Part shown: piece by piece, positions 24,300-36,690 of the stretch | Numbering within the stretch: position 1 is the first letter of the stretch | Layout: the number at the start of each line of letters is the position of its first letter | Source of the DNA: Diphasiastrum complanatum | Taxonomy: Eukaryota; Streptophyta; Lycopodiopsida; Lycopodiales; Lycopodiaceae | Direction: 5' to 3' | DNA: 64,000 nucleotides | Assembly: GCA_029204225.1 (NCBI GenBank) | Contig: CM055098.1 | Coordinates: 55,188,282 to 55,252,281, forward strand | The notes under the pieces: generated by a model | Told to the model about the DNA's origin: nothing | Seen by the model: the letters and a program-made list of their open reading frames with translations, nothing else | Databases searched by the model: none | Translations under genes and position numbers: made by a program

Positions 24300-24590
24300 C
24301 TATATTGTTACTAGACAACAACTCAAATATATCCAATTATAAAGAACTGTACAAATTTACAGCCAAAACCATTAGAAGTATCGAGCTTAGAACTTTCTCA
24401 TGGAGGCACTGAACGTGCATCAATCTGACAACAATTTGCATCAAATGACTATATGGTCACCAACGTTATAAGCAAAAACTATACTTTGTTACTAGAGAAT
24501 GACTCAAAAAGATCCCCTTGTAAAAAAGTGTGCAAATTTACAACCAAAATGTTTAGAAATATCAAACTTAGAGCATTCTCATGGAGGTAG
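24300..24590. repeat. Degenerate direct duplication, period about 181 bp
   Basis: The segment from TATTGTTACTAGACAACAACT to CTTTCTCATGGAGGC (about 24303-24407) recurs with about 25% differences by eye as CTTTGTTACTAGAGAATGAC to CATTCTCATGGAGGT (about 24484-24588). Confidence 0.6.
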
Positions 24591-26272
24591 TTCCCAATAA
24601 ATTAGGACTACATAGAAAGTAAGCATTATAATTAAATTATTACAGAGGAGGTTGCTTACTGTCAAAATGTCACATTGAGCTAGAAGGTCAATAACCCTAA
24701 TCACAAAAAAAGTAGCTATCACTTTTGATACAACCTACTCAAATGTCATTGTCTTTGGGCTCTTTTTTTCCTGGAAGAGCAATGCCTATGTCCATGGCAA
24801 GTGGCTTGAAGTTGGCTAATTTCCAAAGTAATCCACATGGAGTGATTGCAATAGTAAAATATATGAGAGATGTTTTAACTTCAAAGTTGTAGAAGGGATA
24901 AACTTGGTAAAAAAATAGGCCACTTTGTATGCAATGGATGGAGTGTGCGAGGACACATCAGGCAAAAGTTGTGAGTGTGGCTTAAAGTGTTTTTGACAAA
25001 TTTTAAATGCTTTTTTTTTTTAAGTTCTTTCACTAGCATGGGCTAGTATATAAATTTTTCAATTGTGGATTTCTAGGTCTCTAATATCATCAAGGGAGAA
25101 TTCTTAAATGGAAATGGAATAATCTGAAGAAGTGGAGATGACTAGTTTGAGAAGTGGTGCTTCTTATTTGCTAAGGTTCAATAGTGAAAAAGGGTGGCAG
25201 TAAAGTGAAAAGGTAGGAGTTGAAAGAATTGGGTTTTTTCATGAGGAAAAGGCATGTTCGAGATTGAGTTAGAGTAACCACTAGACATAAAAAGCTCAGA
25301 GAACAAAAGAAAAATCATCTAGCATATTATTGATTCCATAGTTCCATTCAAATTTTGACAAGGACAACTATGGAGGAGATGTTCCTAAGGGTGAGGCAAC
25401 TTCTTGATTTGGAGCCAATAATCCTTACAAGGTAGTGTAGGTTATTTGGAGAGAGAGAACGAAATAACACATAGTTTCTCTTGACAAGTCAAGACCAAAT
25501 TGTTTGAAACCTTTATTCATAAACCAACAAGGTAAAACAAGGCTGAAAAGTGTATATAATACTCAGAAAGGCACCGTAAAGCAAAAATATTTGAAGGCAT
25601 CTAATTAGGTGCTCTCTACTATCAAGACTCAACACAAGAGAGTAGAAGCTAGCATAATATAAATTCTTCCCCTTTCTATGGGCCCCCTTCTCCACTCTTA
25701 TAGATGGGGAAATCCTTCTCTCTAAACACTAGAGGGAGCCAATGGGAAGAGAGAAGGCAAACGAAAGGTTAAGAGACTCCTTCCATAACTTATGCTTCTT
25801 AAAATGCAATTGTATAAATCAAGGATCCCCATTAGGTGGGCACTCCAAGTAAGGCCCAATGACTAACAAGTGATGGTAAACTTTGGCCCAAGGCCAAATA
25901 TGTGAACATGGCTCAAGGTTTAGGGGTACCGGTATGGTCCAACGCTCACAGTAAAGGCCCCCTAACACCTCACAAGGTTCGATACCTCCATCTAAGGTAA
26001 ATACCTTTATCCAAAGGCACCTACCCTTATCCAAGGGTGTCATGCCACTTAGCCTGCTAGAGACTATGCAGGCACATAGGGGACACTGAAGTACACTACC
26101 AATTGCATAGGTATGTAACAATAAGCCTAAATTATTTGTAAAGTTGTTGCTAGATTTTTACAAAAATTGATCTAGACCTACTATTGCTCCAGGTTTGTGG
26201 CTCTCCTACTCAAGTTCCAACGAATGTGAAAACATATTGAAGGGTTTTATTTTTTCGGGGAAGGGTTCCGAT

Positions 26273-26295
26273 GTTCCGGAAGATGCTTCCGGAAC
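26273..26295. repeat. Perfect 10-bp inverted repeat, GTTCCGGAAG-atg-CTTCCGGAAC
   Basis: Each arm contains TTCCGGAA, itself palindromic. The site lies in otherwise AT-rich intergenic DNA. Confidence 0.85.
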
Positions 26296-28002
26296 GCTTT
26301 CCGACACAACTTAGCTTCACACAAAACTCATCCACCATGTCACAAAAGAAAGTGTCAGAGACATTAAGATAGTTCATTTATTGAGTTTGTGTCATTTCAT
26401 GAATTACTGTGGAGATCTCCTGCATGTTTGACTTAATAATAAATGTATTCAACTAAAAAAATTTGAGTATTTTCTTAGCGGTCAAATAGTCTGTCACAAA
26501 CACTAATATATCGACACCATCCCCACCCTTGACATATTTGGGGGAATCCCTTGAAACTTAACAGTTTTCTTTTGAATTCTACTAATGAAAGTGATCCGGA
26601 AACTTTAAGGATAGAAGTAGATGACACCAGATCAAAACTCCTGATAAAGCTTCTCAATTCAGCAAACCTAAATTTCAGAACTGACAAGAATCCACACTTC
26701 CAAGATTGCCAGAAACAGGACATTTAGAGATTAACATACATCAGTACTTGTTCAGAGAAATAAGTCTGAATTCAAGCTGTGCTTTTTGAGCTGTGGAATC
26801 TTATGGTTATCTGAAAGCACCATATTAAGGAGGGAATATTGGCTACTATGTATGTGTTAATATGCTCTTTTTGGGTGTTCTGTTTACACAAAGTAAGAAG
26901 GCATTTAAAATATAGAAAGCATTAAATGCACTCTGTATTCACCAATGCACAAAGCAGTTTTGCTGTATTTATTAAACGTGCATTGAAAAAGGTCTATAGA
27001 ACACAGTTCTGCTCAATGGGCTTTATCGAAGAATAAGAGTAGCTTTCACCCCTTGTCAGCATGAATAAGAATTATAACAGCAGGAATCAGTATAACATGA
27101 GAAGCCAGCCCCTCCCTCTCTCCCTGCTTGAATGATGCTTCCTGAAAAAGATAATTTCGTTTAGGAAGATTATCATGCAACTTAAATCTGAAATTTTATT
27201 GATAACGGGGATGCACTAATTATCTAGCAGGAACCAGTCTTGTGTAGAAAGCTCCCCCACCCCCTTCCTCTCACAAATGATATATTTATCTTGCAGAGAT
27301 GTGTGTGAACTGCCTTCAATATACACGGCAAACTAGAGGGAGGGAAACGCAATCTCATCTTTAGAAGGACGAGGTAAGAAAATCAAGACAACTTGTTCGA
27401 AAATGCTGTGACAGGAGTAGCTTCGAGGATCTTAATTAGAAAGCATAATCAATATACGTATGTTGATAGCTTCATGGAACTGGAATACATTGCATCTGCA
27501 TTTGCCAAAATGCCAAAACTCAAACTATATGGATGCATACATTAGATCATGAACAGATAGCATGGACATATCTTAAAATTTTTGTGATCCTTAAAAGGTC
27601 AAGTAACAAAATTTCATGAAAAGCAGATACCACATAGCCGAACAAAAACTTCTCTTAGTGAGTGGGCACGTGCTTTCATGTTCTGTTACAAAGCCATGCT
27701 GCCTCGCATCCAATTGCCAAACCAAAAACAGGATATCTCCAGCTCGTGCATGGATCCAAATTCAAACTTGTATAGAACTCCTTACGAGATCATTACTGAA
27801 GTTTCTTTGATTGACAACAACACAAACAACAACAAATTTGCATGAAAACTCTACGCTTATATGTTCCAGCCATGCCTCTTTCCACTAATTGCACAAAAGT
27901 GCGAAGGATTTCTGGACTCTACTTACACTGACCATATTTTCAAAACCAAGCAGCTTAATAACAATCTTGGAGCTATGAATAGCCTCAATAGAAAGTCTTG
28001 CA

Positions 28003-31000
28003 TCAGGCATGTATTTCTGGCTCCTCTACAGGCTTGCTTTGAGGCTCAGGTTCTGACTCAGCAAGCTCTGCACAAAATACAAAATATTACAAGTGATGTC
28101 AGTTGAACTTCCAGAAACTTTGATGCAAACATATAACAGGCAAAAAGGACTGAAAGCATTGGAAATCTCATGTTCTATGGCTCAGTACACGAGACATTCT
28201 TTGGCCCGCAATATTCACTACTCAAGTGACTATACAGTTGAGCTTTGAGTAAATTGAACTGGAGGAAACTTGGACCGGTCAAACCACAAGAGAGTTAAAG
28301 GGCTCAATCACTTGGAAAGACTACGCTGTCAGTAAGCACAGCATGAAAATGCAGTACTCTGGAAACAGGATGAGCATATTGCCTTTCTAATTGCTGAGAC
28401 ACAGAAGGATAACCTTGTCAATTATCCCCAGTTTCGATTGTAAAAACTAAACTCAAACTGGCATACAAACTTAACGATTCGCTAATCAAGTATATGCATA
28501 CTGCATCACTGCGGTATACTAGCCAAGCTTGTAAGTTACACCAATATCAAGTTTTCCAGTTCCAGACAAAAAACCTTTAAAATCAATAAATGGACATTGG
28601 GTACGTAAACAAATAGATTGAAAAACCTTAAACACTCATGAGGGTTACCGTGAGCAATTCAAAGCAGTGCATCTCAACCAGACCTCATCTATAAACCAGA
28701 TTGACTGCTGGACTAACTACAAACATGCCTTAATCAAAAGACTCTTGCATCAAACTTAATTGCAGAGATATTAAAAGGCTCTCCCTAATACTGGCATACC
28801 CTTTCATCTACCTTAGGGAACAATTCAAGGGGTAAAAAATTTCTAGCTAATTTACAACTTGAAATACAAAATCAGAAAGCTTGAATGTAGATCTCTAGGC
28901 TTCAACATCTAGTAGCCTGTTGACCAGAAACTTTTCAATTAAGAACTGCCACACCTGATTTGGGGCTACTGAATTAGTATTTGATTCAGGTTCATAAATA
29001 GAATGTTATGCTCCCTAAAATTTGAAGCCAATACGGTCCATTCACGGATTTTCAAACATACCTTCGTCGTCGTCGTCAGCCTCCCCTCCAGCACCAAACT
29101 TCTGAAAACAAAATTCCAGTCACAAGATCAATCCACAACAAAATTCCAGTCACAAAATTAGCAAAAGTTACACCAGTACGGCAATCTCAAACACGACACC
29201 ATGAAATAAGACTCTTGAGGCAAAAATCATTGGTATATCCAAAATAAAACGATGCTTACCGAGAAATCATCCATTCCACCCAGATCAAAGTTGTCAACTG
29301 CAACAAAAAAAAGAGAATTTTACATATTTTATCAAATTGCAGAATACCTGATACTTGGAAAAAAGGATTTGCATTACAAAAACATGGCCAGGAATAGTCA
29401 AGTAATTAAGGTGATCCAAGAGCTGATTTGGATGTGAACATTTTAAGAAAATGTATTGCAGCACGAATCAAAAAGACATGTGTAGAGATGTGCATGATCA
29501 GTAAAAAATTCCTGATAACGTTTTATCCTCAAAAGACCTGACAAGGACAAAATTGCGATTGACAGCAACTTACACTTAGAAGTTTCCTGCTCTTCATTGT
29601 CATCCTCATCCACCCACCTATCCCAATCCACCTTAATGTAGGGAGGTGTTCTTCCTTCAGATTTTAGTAGCCTCTTCCACCATACTTTCTCACCTTTCTG
29701 AATGACAATAAATATGTGCCTTGGACCAACACTGATCTTACTTGCCTGTATCAGAACATAACAGATCTATGACTGAACAAATATGGGATAAGGCAATGGA
29801 CTTGTGTAAGGTAAGAGTCATATCAAAATCTCCTAGCACAAAGCAAAAACCAGCTCCCACATTTGCGGCATTAGTTATAAACTAAAGATCATACGAATGT
29901 TTCCCATATTTATCAAGATAAATCCCTTCACATATGAAACATCCTCGCTTCCTAGCATAAGGCATCGTCTTTATTGGTTTTCTTTTGATGTCTAGTAGAA
30001 TAAGAGCACAAAAATACAATTACAGTCATTTAACAGATGATACAGATGATTCACATATGATACAGATGATTGACAGATTTCACAGATAATTTCACAGAAT
30101 TCACAGATTTTTTTGGCCCTTTTTTTGTATATTTTTGGGTTATTTTTGGGGGGGGAAACTATAAAAAAATTAAATTAATTTATTAATCAGTACAGTTCAC
30201 CACGGTTCTGGGCAAAAAAATTTAAGAACCGTACGGTTCACTGTACAGTTCTCAGAACCGTGGTGAACCGATAACGGTTCATTGATTCTATGGTTCAAAA
30301 CATTGCAAATTGAAATTATGATTATAGATAACAAATACTTGTTAGGCATTTGGTTGAAAACAATCAAGTTAGACTTCAAAGTGAGATGTACCTCTACATT
30401 CACTTTGTCATAAAGATCAAGTTCAGTTACATAAAGGTAGTCCTCAGGTCCAGCTGATGCCGAAAAAATAAACTTTCCCTCTGGTTCAAGCTTCACTTTG
30501 GGGTTCTTTGCATCAGGTAACGCCACAGTCAAATAGACCTTGTCGGAGTGCTGTGCCCACACAATCTCTGGATGCCGACTGCTTCATTACACATAGCAAA
30601 ATAGAAAATAAAAAATTAAACCGATCCAAATAGTGATACATAGAACAAATCTGTGCTGTAAACTAGAAGACTATCTGTTACTACTTACTCGCTTCCCATT
30701 TTCCATAACAACTAGGCAACATCTTCAAAGTACTATGGACAATACCTGTCAATTCTGATATATTAAATGCAAAAATTACGTATAAACGCTTCCAACTCAC
30801 AAAAGGGCATTCTCCAGTCATCAAAGAAGTTGGGCCAGGGAAAAGTTCTCCCAACTTTGCAAAATTCAACAAACAACATGGTTATGTACCTTCCAAACAT
30901 CAAATTGGTTGCTAAGCAATAGTAAGAATTACTTTCTCCACTTGATAAACATGATCCAGTGAGTCACGAGAGAATATTATAAAGATGAAATCCAATGAAA

Positions 31001-34000
31001 ACTAAAGCATGCACTGTGTTCCTTGAACTTGCATAAATAGAAGAGCTATGTAAAACAAAATAGCAATGCACATGTTCAACTTGATATTGCATCAAGGAAA
31101 AAGGTTAGAAAGAAAGGTTTGCAAGATAAGAGATTGGAGGTAGATCACAGGGCCAATTATTACTTATAAGGATCATAAAACGTTAGGCCTTCTAACTTGA
31201 GTAGGTAATAGCAGTCTACCCATCGACTCTGAAGACTTAAATACGACATAACTTGTTCACATCAAAAATTACAAATACCAGCAATGTCTCCACATATACC
31301 TACCACATAACATAGAATTATACCGTTTGAAGAGTTCTTCCTAAGGGCGCATTCAGGAACCGACTGGCCCTACAGGCAACTTGATTTAACTTAGGTAGCT
31401 TGCTTTGCACCCGAACTATAAGCATCAAAGTTCACATCATAAAAGTTTGGCATGAAATTCACCAGGTTTTTTTTTCCATAAGTAACTTCTCAAGAAATCA
31501 TCCCTCGATATATTGCTGGAATGTCTGCCCTCCAAAATATCATGTGGGTTCTTTTCACTCTACTTTGGAGCCAGTGTGTCTCTTGCATCGACATTGTAGT
31601 ATCAGCACATCGATAAATATGCATCACCATATTTGATGCAAACAATGCCTAGATCTCCCAACAGTCCAGGCTAGCTTGCACCTTGCCCTTCTGCAAATTT
31701 CTGGCCATTGTTCCTTCCTTTGTTTCTGAACGTACTTCCACAGCTTCACAACCTCCTTATTTTGTAGATATACTTCAGTTTCAGATACTTAATGTCTACA
31801 CGAGATGCACCCAACCTCCTGATGCTACTCTTTTGCCAATGTGTTTTAAGATTATAGCACACAACATTCATTCAAGACATGAGGGAGATGGAGAGGGAAC
31901 AAACAATGCTTGTATTTAAATATAGCATATTGTGCTATAATGAGAAGGATAGAGATGAAGATTGAGTTATGTAGAAGTTGTCTCCTCACGTCTAGTCCAC
32001 TAGTGTAAAGTCCATCTACACATAGAAGGACCAGACCTCATTGATTCGATCATATGAGGCACAATGGCATGCAGTAGCTGATTAATATCTTATGCACATT
32101 CAGTTGACGACTCTCAAAATGTCATTTGTCATCAATATGGATGTGTCGAGCATCATATCTCCAACGCGTGCCCTTGATCAGATATCTATGATCAACAAAA
32201 AATCTTCAGTCAACATTGAGCAAACATCCAAAGGCTATGCAAAGGACAAACTTTTCTCCTATACATGCATGGTCCGAAACAAGATGAGATAGCATTTCCT
32301 TCATCCAACGAGTTCATCTTCTAGGCGAGACTCTGTAACTGTATATGAGAGCTGTCCAACAATCTCATCAATCTCGTATAAAAATATGACACAAGTGCAC
32401 ATAAAACAGCTCAAAACATAGTTCGTTTTTAACAAAGAGAGCAATAGCTGCCTCTTTCTATTTCACATTACTCTTATCCTTGAACTTCTTAACCTTCAAA
32501 TCTAGCTTCATGTTGAGACATTGGTTGACATTATAGCCAACAATACACACAATAATAGCATTGAACGTCTCTTGTTGCCTGTAGTAACAAACGCCAGATC
32601 AAGACGTTCCTCTTTCAGGAATGCAGCCATCATGCCATCTAAAGTTTGATCAAGAAGATTGCTAACTGTTTTACTCTACTATGCGGGAACTCTATTGAGA
32701 AGTACTGCCCATTAAATCATCTTTCGGAAAAACATTGCCACTTTTCACAACTTGATTCATGAGTGATTAAGGTGATCAGCCAATGATTTAGCGAATTCAA
32801 GCTTCAAGCTACACAATTGTTGTTTTAGCAAGATTTAAGTATTTCTCCCTTAGGAACCAAATACAATTGCAAGTGGCTTCCAAATCTCTTCCAGTGTTTT
32901 GGTGAGATTCAAATGGTACATCTAAAATCTGCCAAACTAAGACAAATGCAAGCAACAACTTTTTGGTTGCGTACATCAAATCTTGGAAAATCTTCCGAAT
33001 CGGTCGGTTTGGATTTAGAACCGTCAAATTTAACATGTCTCACCACAACAAATGCATGGGTTTTCAACATGTCTGCATCCTTGATACAAGCAAGAACTCA
33101 ACATGTTGTCTCTCTCATCATTCATTTCACATTTTGTCTTCCTAACCTAGAAAGTAAAAACTATTGCATGGCAACATTAACCAGATGAGAGCATGCAGCA
33201 TTCATCCAAGAAATTAAAGAGATGCAGAGAGAACTCACAATGCTTGTAATCTAGAATACAATACACTACAATAAGAGTAAGAGAGATAAATATGAGATGC
33301 AAGAGCTGTGTCTCCTCACATCTAGTCCTTTTACACATAGGAACAAACCTCATTAGTTACATCATGTGAGGCACAATAGCTAGCTTATTTATTTGATATA
33401 CTAAATGCATTCAAGTACATTAAGTAAAAATGTGTGCACTTCACTTACATATACATGAGGTAGAGTGCAATTACTCACTATCATAGCGAATTACAACTTT
33501 CCTAAAAAAAATTAAGTAGCATGGTGTGCTAGAAAATGCTCTGATTGGAACATTGCCACAAAACGTGGGAGTGTTCTGATACACTTGTTTTGTAAGTGTT
33601 CAAAGACACGGCAAGTTGGAATGTTCCAACTTAGATAAGGACTGCAATTCTATTTCTATAATCCTCAGAAAGTAGACCCACGCCTCCCCATTCACAAGAG
33701 TGAAACATAAGCAGCAATAGCCTTAATAAGCATTACTGAGTGATTAGAAAGAGAAAAAGATAATCTCATAGCATTATGATTGAGTTCGGATAGAAAAACT
33801 AAAGCAAACCAGAAAGGACGGGGTTGCATTCCAGCAACTAAAATTCAGCACAAACTTAAATAACTGGGCTGCTTGTTGTCTGTAATTTGACACTAACAGA
33901 AACTTCTGGAAGATGCAAAAGCTCAGCTTTTAGTGACCTGATTCCACATAACTTCTAGTAGAGCTCATCTTGAGGCAAAAAGTGTTAAATAGTATAAATA

Positions 34001-34468
34001 TTCACCTCAAAGCATAGGGTACGGCAGGAAAGTAAGGTTTATCTAGTAGACTAAATTCAAAACTCGCAGTCTATTCTAGATTGTTCTTGTTAAACCTATT
34101 CTTCTGTTGGGTCTAAGCTTCTAAAATATTTCAAGTTAACGCTTGAAAGGATAACTAGCATGAGTGCAGCGCTGCAACAGCCACTAAAGGTTGAAATTAA
34201 ATTTCTGGCTACACTTGGGATTATAAGAGAGCTCAAAGATGATAAACCCTAAAAAATGCCATTCATCATAATAACCATGTATTCCAGTCGCAGTAAAGCA
34301 ATCGCTGCTAGCCTCATACCGTCACTTAGATTATAACCTTTTCGCAGCAACAAAAAAGTACATAGGCAGGCCTTACTCTAGTGAAGACGAAGGATCCAAA
34401 AATCACATACGGATCACAAAAATGAAGCCAAAAAAAATGCGTGAGTAGAATAAATGCACTTACCTCAT
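28003..34468 (-). CDS. p23: p23/Sba1-like HSP90 co-chaperone, six coding exons
   Basis: Spliced minus-strand gene. Exons: 34464-34468, 30392-30578, 29574-29745, 29260-29297, 29062-29101 and 28003-28067 (stop TGA at 28003-28005). All junctions are GT-AG and the frame is open, giving 168 aa. The start MSRHPEIVWAQHSDKVYLTV is the classic plant p23 N-terminus; exon 1 contributes only ATG plus two bases. The CS domain fills about residues 1-110 and includes KVWWKRLLKSEG. The signature VDWDRWVDEDD follows at about residues 105-115. The tail has FDNFDLGGMDDFSKFG, then an Asp/Glu-rich stretch and PEPQSKPVEEPE. p23 binds ATP-bound HSP90 in the cytosol and nucleus and stabilises client complexes. The Gly-Gly-Met repeats of longer plant p23-1 forms are absent, so it resembles the shorter isoform. 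No stop or frameshift was seen, so it should be functional. Confidence 0.96.
30195..30268. repeat. Inverted repeat of GAACCG motifs in p23 intron 2
   Basis: GTTCACCACGGTTCT (30195-30209) and AGAACCGTGGTGAAC (30254-30268) are perfect complements around a 44-bp loop. GAACCG or CGGTTC occurs several more times up to about 30295. A run of short ACAGAT-type repeats lies about 100 bp away (30035-30105). Confidence 0.8.
31872..32080. repeat. Degenerate LTR-like direct repeat, copy 1, in p23 intron 1
   Basis: Shares with 33192-33380 the ordered blocks ACAATGCTTGTA, TGTCTCCTCACRTCTAGTCC, CACATAGRA, CCTCATT and TGAGGCACAAT, with substitutions between. Copy 2 lies 1.3 kb away in the same orientation. 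Confidence 0.65.
33192..33380. repeat. Degenerate LTR-like direct repeat, copy 2, in p23 intron 1
   Basis: Partner of 31872-32080. The 1.1 kb between them has only short, broken frames, so this may be an old non-autonomous LTR element. TG...CA ends could not be fixed. Confidence 0.65.
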
Positions 34469-34571
34469 GGCGCCTTGCTGCAGCTGATTCCTAATCCGGA
34501 GACGAGGGACGCGCGCGCAGTGCCTGCAACCGATAGATGGGTGGATCGCGCGAGCGCACGCGAAAGACAGA

Positions 34572-34591
34572 GACACACACACACACACACA
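34572..34591. repeat. (AC)n microsatellite in the p23 5' leader/promoter
   Basis: About ten AC units roughly 105 bp upstream of the p23 ATG. A second run of CA lies at about 34727-34746. Confidence 0.9.
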
Positions 34592-34599
34592 GTGGCGAG

Positions 34600-35560
34600 A
34601 TATTTTTCAGGAAAGAAAAGAAGGTAATATTAGGGCAAGGAGGAGGAGGAGGTCACTTGGTCACCCTTACTCTCACTTAGCCCCCTCCTTCATAACCCCT
34701 ATCTTTCATCATCTAGATTTTACACAAACACACACACACACACACATGATGGCCCCCTTCATTCTACTCCAACCTACGCCATGTTTTCCTACCTAATAAA
34801 CTAAAATCTAAAAATTTCTTTAAAAAAAGAGGCTTTATGGTGCGTTTTTTCCGCAAAGAACTAAGTCACTATAATGTATCCACAAAATGTACAAGGACAA
34901 AAAAAAACATATGATAGTCAATCAGTTTAAAGCAAGGAGAAACACTATACATTATTGAAAAGAAATTGGACCATATGTGCAAGGAGGCAGTCTAGTAGCT
35001 ATTGTATGAGTATCCAGCATTAACAACTAAAAAGCAGCTAGAAAATGCACATCAAACTATTAGCACATAGAACCCAAAAGAGGTGTCGTAGCGCCAGCAG
35101 AATTATTTAGCTTTGAGAGACATCCTACAGACATGCCAAAAGATGACATACGGTCCATGACCTAACAATCTCCTAAGAGTTTGCCAGGATATGACAATGG
35201 TGTACATGGGCAAGCCAGTGAAGGATTTTGAGTCCTTTACTAACCAAGGCCAAGCGGAGCCTTAGGTGGGACAAAAATAAGAAAGGAAAAATCATGAGAG
35301 AACATGGCTAAAGCCCAAATAGGCTCATTAGTAGAGAGGAAGGCCAATGACGACCAATGAAAAAGAAAAAAGAGCTCAAAAAGAGTAGAACCAATATTTT
35401 TGAGAACGAAGGGTCCCGTAAGGCAAACCGCCAAAGCTGGACAACTTGTAAAATGAGGGAAGGGGCTGTAGCAACGAAGGAGCAGCAAAACAACAATATA
35501 CATAAAAAGAGAAGAAAGAGATGCCAATGTTGAGTATGTAGGAATTCGGTGGGCCTTCAA
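34600..35560. other. p23 upstream region, no feature assigned
   Basis: Presumed promoter side of p23 near 34.6 kb. I see no canonical heat-shock element or convincing TATA box. The remainder has no recognised gene; the open frames at 35240-35569 (minus) have no motif. Confidence 0.4.
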
Positions 35561-35562
35561 CG

Positions 35563-35636
35563 GATGCAACTTAACCTTTCTGGTTCAGAGGTTGCACCGT
35601 GATGCAACTTAACCTTTCTGGTTCAGAGGTTGCACC
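35563..35636. repeat. Tandem duplication, 38-bp unit
   Basis: Two copies of a unit beginning GATGCAACTTAACC and ending GGTTCAGAGGTTGCACC, identical over 36 bp, at 35563 and 35601. Each unit's ends (TGCAAC and GTTGCA) can pair. Confidence 0.95.
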
Positions 35637-35849
35637 AAAATCATGGAGCCTTTTGCCCCTTCCGTGAGCCGCGTTCCGGGATCCCGTCCCCGGACGTCTA
35701 GCCGCCCACGAATCCAAGTGCTGGGGCTGGTACCAGGGGACATTAAACACTTAGACATTTATCACTTATATCCACTTTGAACAAAGTCCCACTTCTACTT
35801 ATGGGATTTCTTTGAGTGTGGACGGTGGCTCCACTTTGCCATTCCAACA

Positions 35850-35895
35850 CTCCCCCTCAAAGTGGGGCACAGGTCACATTGCCTGCTCTGATACC
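35850..35895 (-). mobile_element. PPT and PBS only 46 bp apart: remnant or miniature (TRIM-like) copia element
   Basis: On the minus strand TGGTATCAGAGC (35884-35895) directly follows an LTR-like end CCCAACA (LTR starting at 35896 on the plus strand). TTGAGGGGGAG (35850-35860) is directly followed by TGTTGGAATGG, an LTR-like start. The element would therefore have a 46-bp internal region between two LTRs. The two flanks do not look alike, so only the signals are supported. Confidence 0.5.
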
Positions 35896-36134
35896 ATGTT
35901 GGGAGAAAGAGGGTGTGTCATGTGTGAGAAACGAAAAATAGCTCAAAAAGAAAACGAACACAAAAAAGAAGCGAACGAGAAACGAACTTGAACGGAAAGT
36001 GTTCATGCGCAGCGGAATGAGCTATATGACTCTTTCCCTAAGCATGACTACGCCTATCATAAACGAATAGGATGTTAGTAATAGAAATCACGGTCATTCT
36101 GATTACGTAGCCAAACGTTAATAAAGCACCAGAA

Positions 36135-36245
36135 GAATATTTGTCGCGAATAGCTAGACAAATTATTAGTCGCGAATGATTCACGAAAGAGCTAGACTGA
36201 GCTCGACTGATAATCAGTCGCGAATGATTCGCGAAAGGCAAGACT
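36135..36245. repeat. TCGCGAA-type short repeats
   Basis: TCGCGAATGATTCACGAAAG, TCGCGAATGATTCGCGAAAG and related TCGCGAATAGC occur within about 110 bp, separated by AGCTAGACT-like spacers. They lie inside what may be the LTR adjoining the PBS at 35884. Confidence 0.7.
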
Positions 36246-36690
36246 AAATATTGGTCGTCAACAACTAGACTAATAATAACTCGCTAAAATAGATTGTCAG
36301 ATTGAGCAACAAAAAAAGTCAGACAGAATGAAGAATAAGCATAGCAACATTGACACAAATCTGAATGCTAAACAAAAGAGCTGTTATCAAATTAAGTATT
36401 GCAAAATATACATGTCAATAATGTGGTAGAGCACAAGACAATAGCGGACAAAACCGTGTGCTCTACAAAGCTAATTCAATTTGTAAAATGAATGAAACCT
36501 ATTACTGACAATAAAGAATCAATGTGCAAGGCATCTACTTCGTCTATCTCTGATAAGCTTCAAATGCTAAATTTACACACACTTGTTCTTGATTTCTCTC
36601 AATCAACTGATCAACTGAATACGCAAATGGTATCCAATATATATACACAATGTTACATGTGTGTAAATTTAGGGACTGTGCATGCAGGTA

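Larger units (their letters stand above)
23863..27999. other. Unassigned region downstream of p23 and the tRNA
   Basis: No protein domain recognised. The 108-codon frame at 24086-24412 (plus) lies over a degenerate direct repeat. The part from about 27.2 to 28.0 kb is expected to hold the p23 3' UTR (minus strand). A minus-strand AATAAA sits at 27195-27200, but the true poly(A) site cannot be fixed. Confidence 0.4.
30579..34463 (-). other. p23 intron 1 (3885 bp)
   Basis: Bounded by GTAAGTG (donor, minus strand, 34463) and GCAG (acceptor ending 30579). It contains a pair of degenerate LTR-like direct repeats (about 31872-32080 and 33192-33380) and no other recognisable gene. A long first intron just after the start codon is a common site for regulatory sequence, but none is demonstrated here. 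Confidence 0.85.

Noticed and set aside
24086-24412. Possible PPR repeat protein (FCAKCALNEY resembles the YAKCG core)
   Set aside because: No 35-residue periodicity and the duplication period (181 bp) does not match PPR units.
26273-26295. TTCCGGAA palindromes as a heat-shock element for p23
   Set aside because: The site is about 1.7 kb past the 3' end of p23, and the TTC/GAA spacing (5 nt in the middle) is not the canonical alternating 2-nt spacing.
35500-36000. Cassandra-type TRIM with 5S rRNA in the LTR
   Set aside because: No 5S rRNA internal control region or 5S-like sequence found in the flanks.
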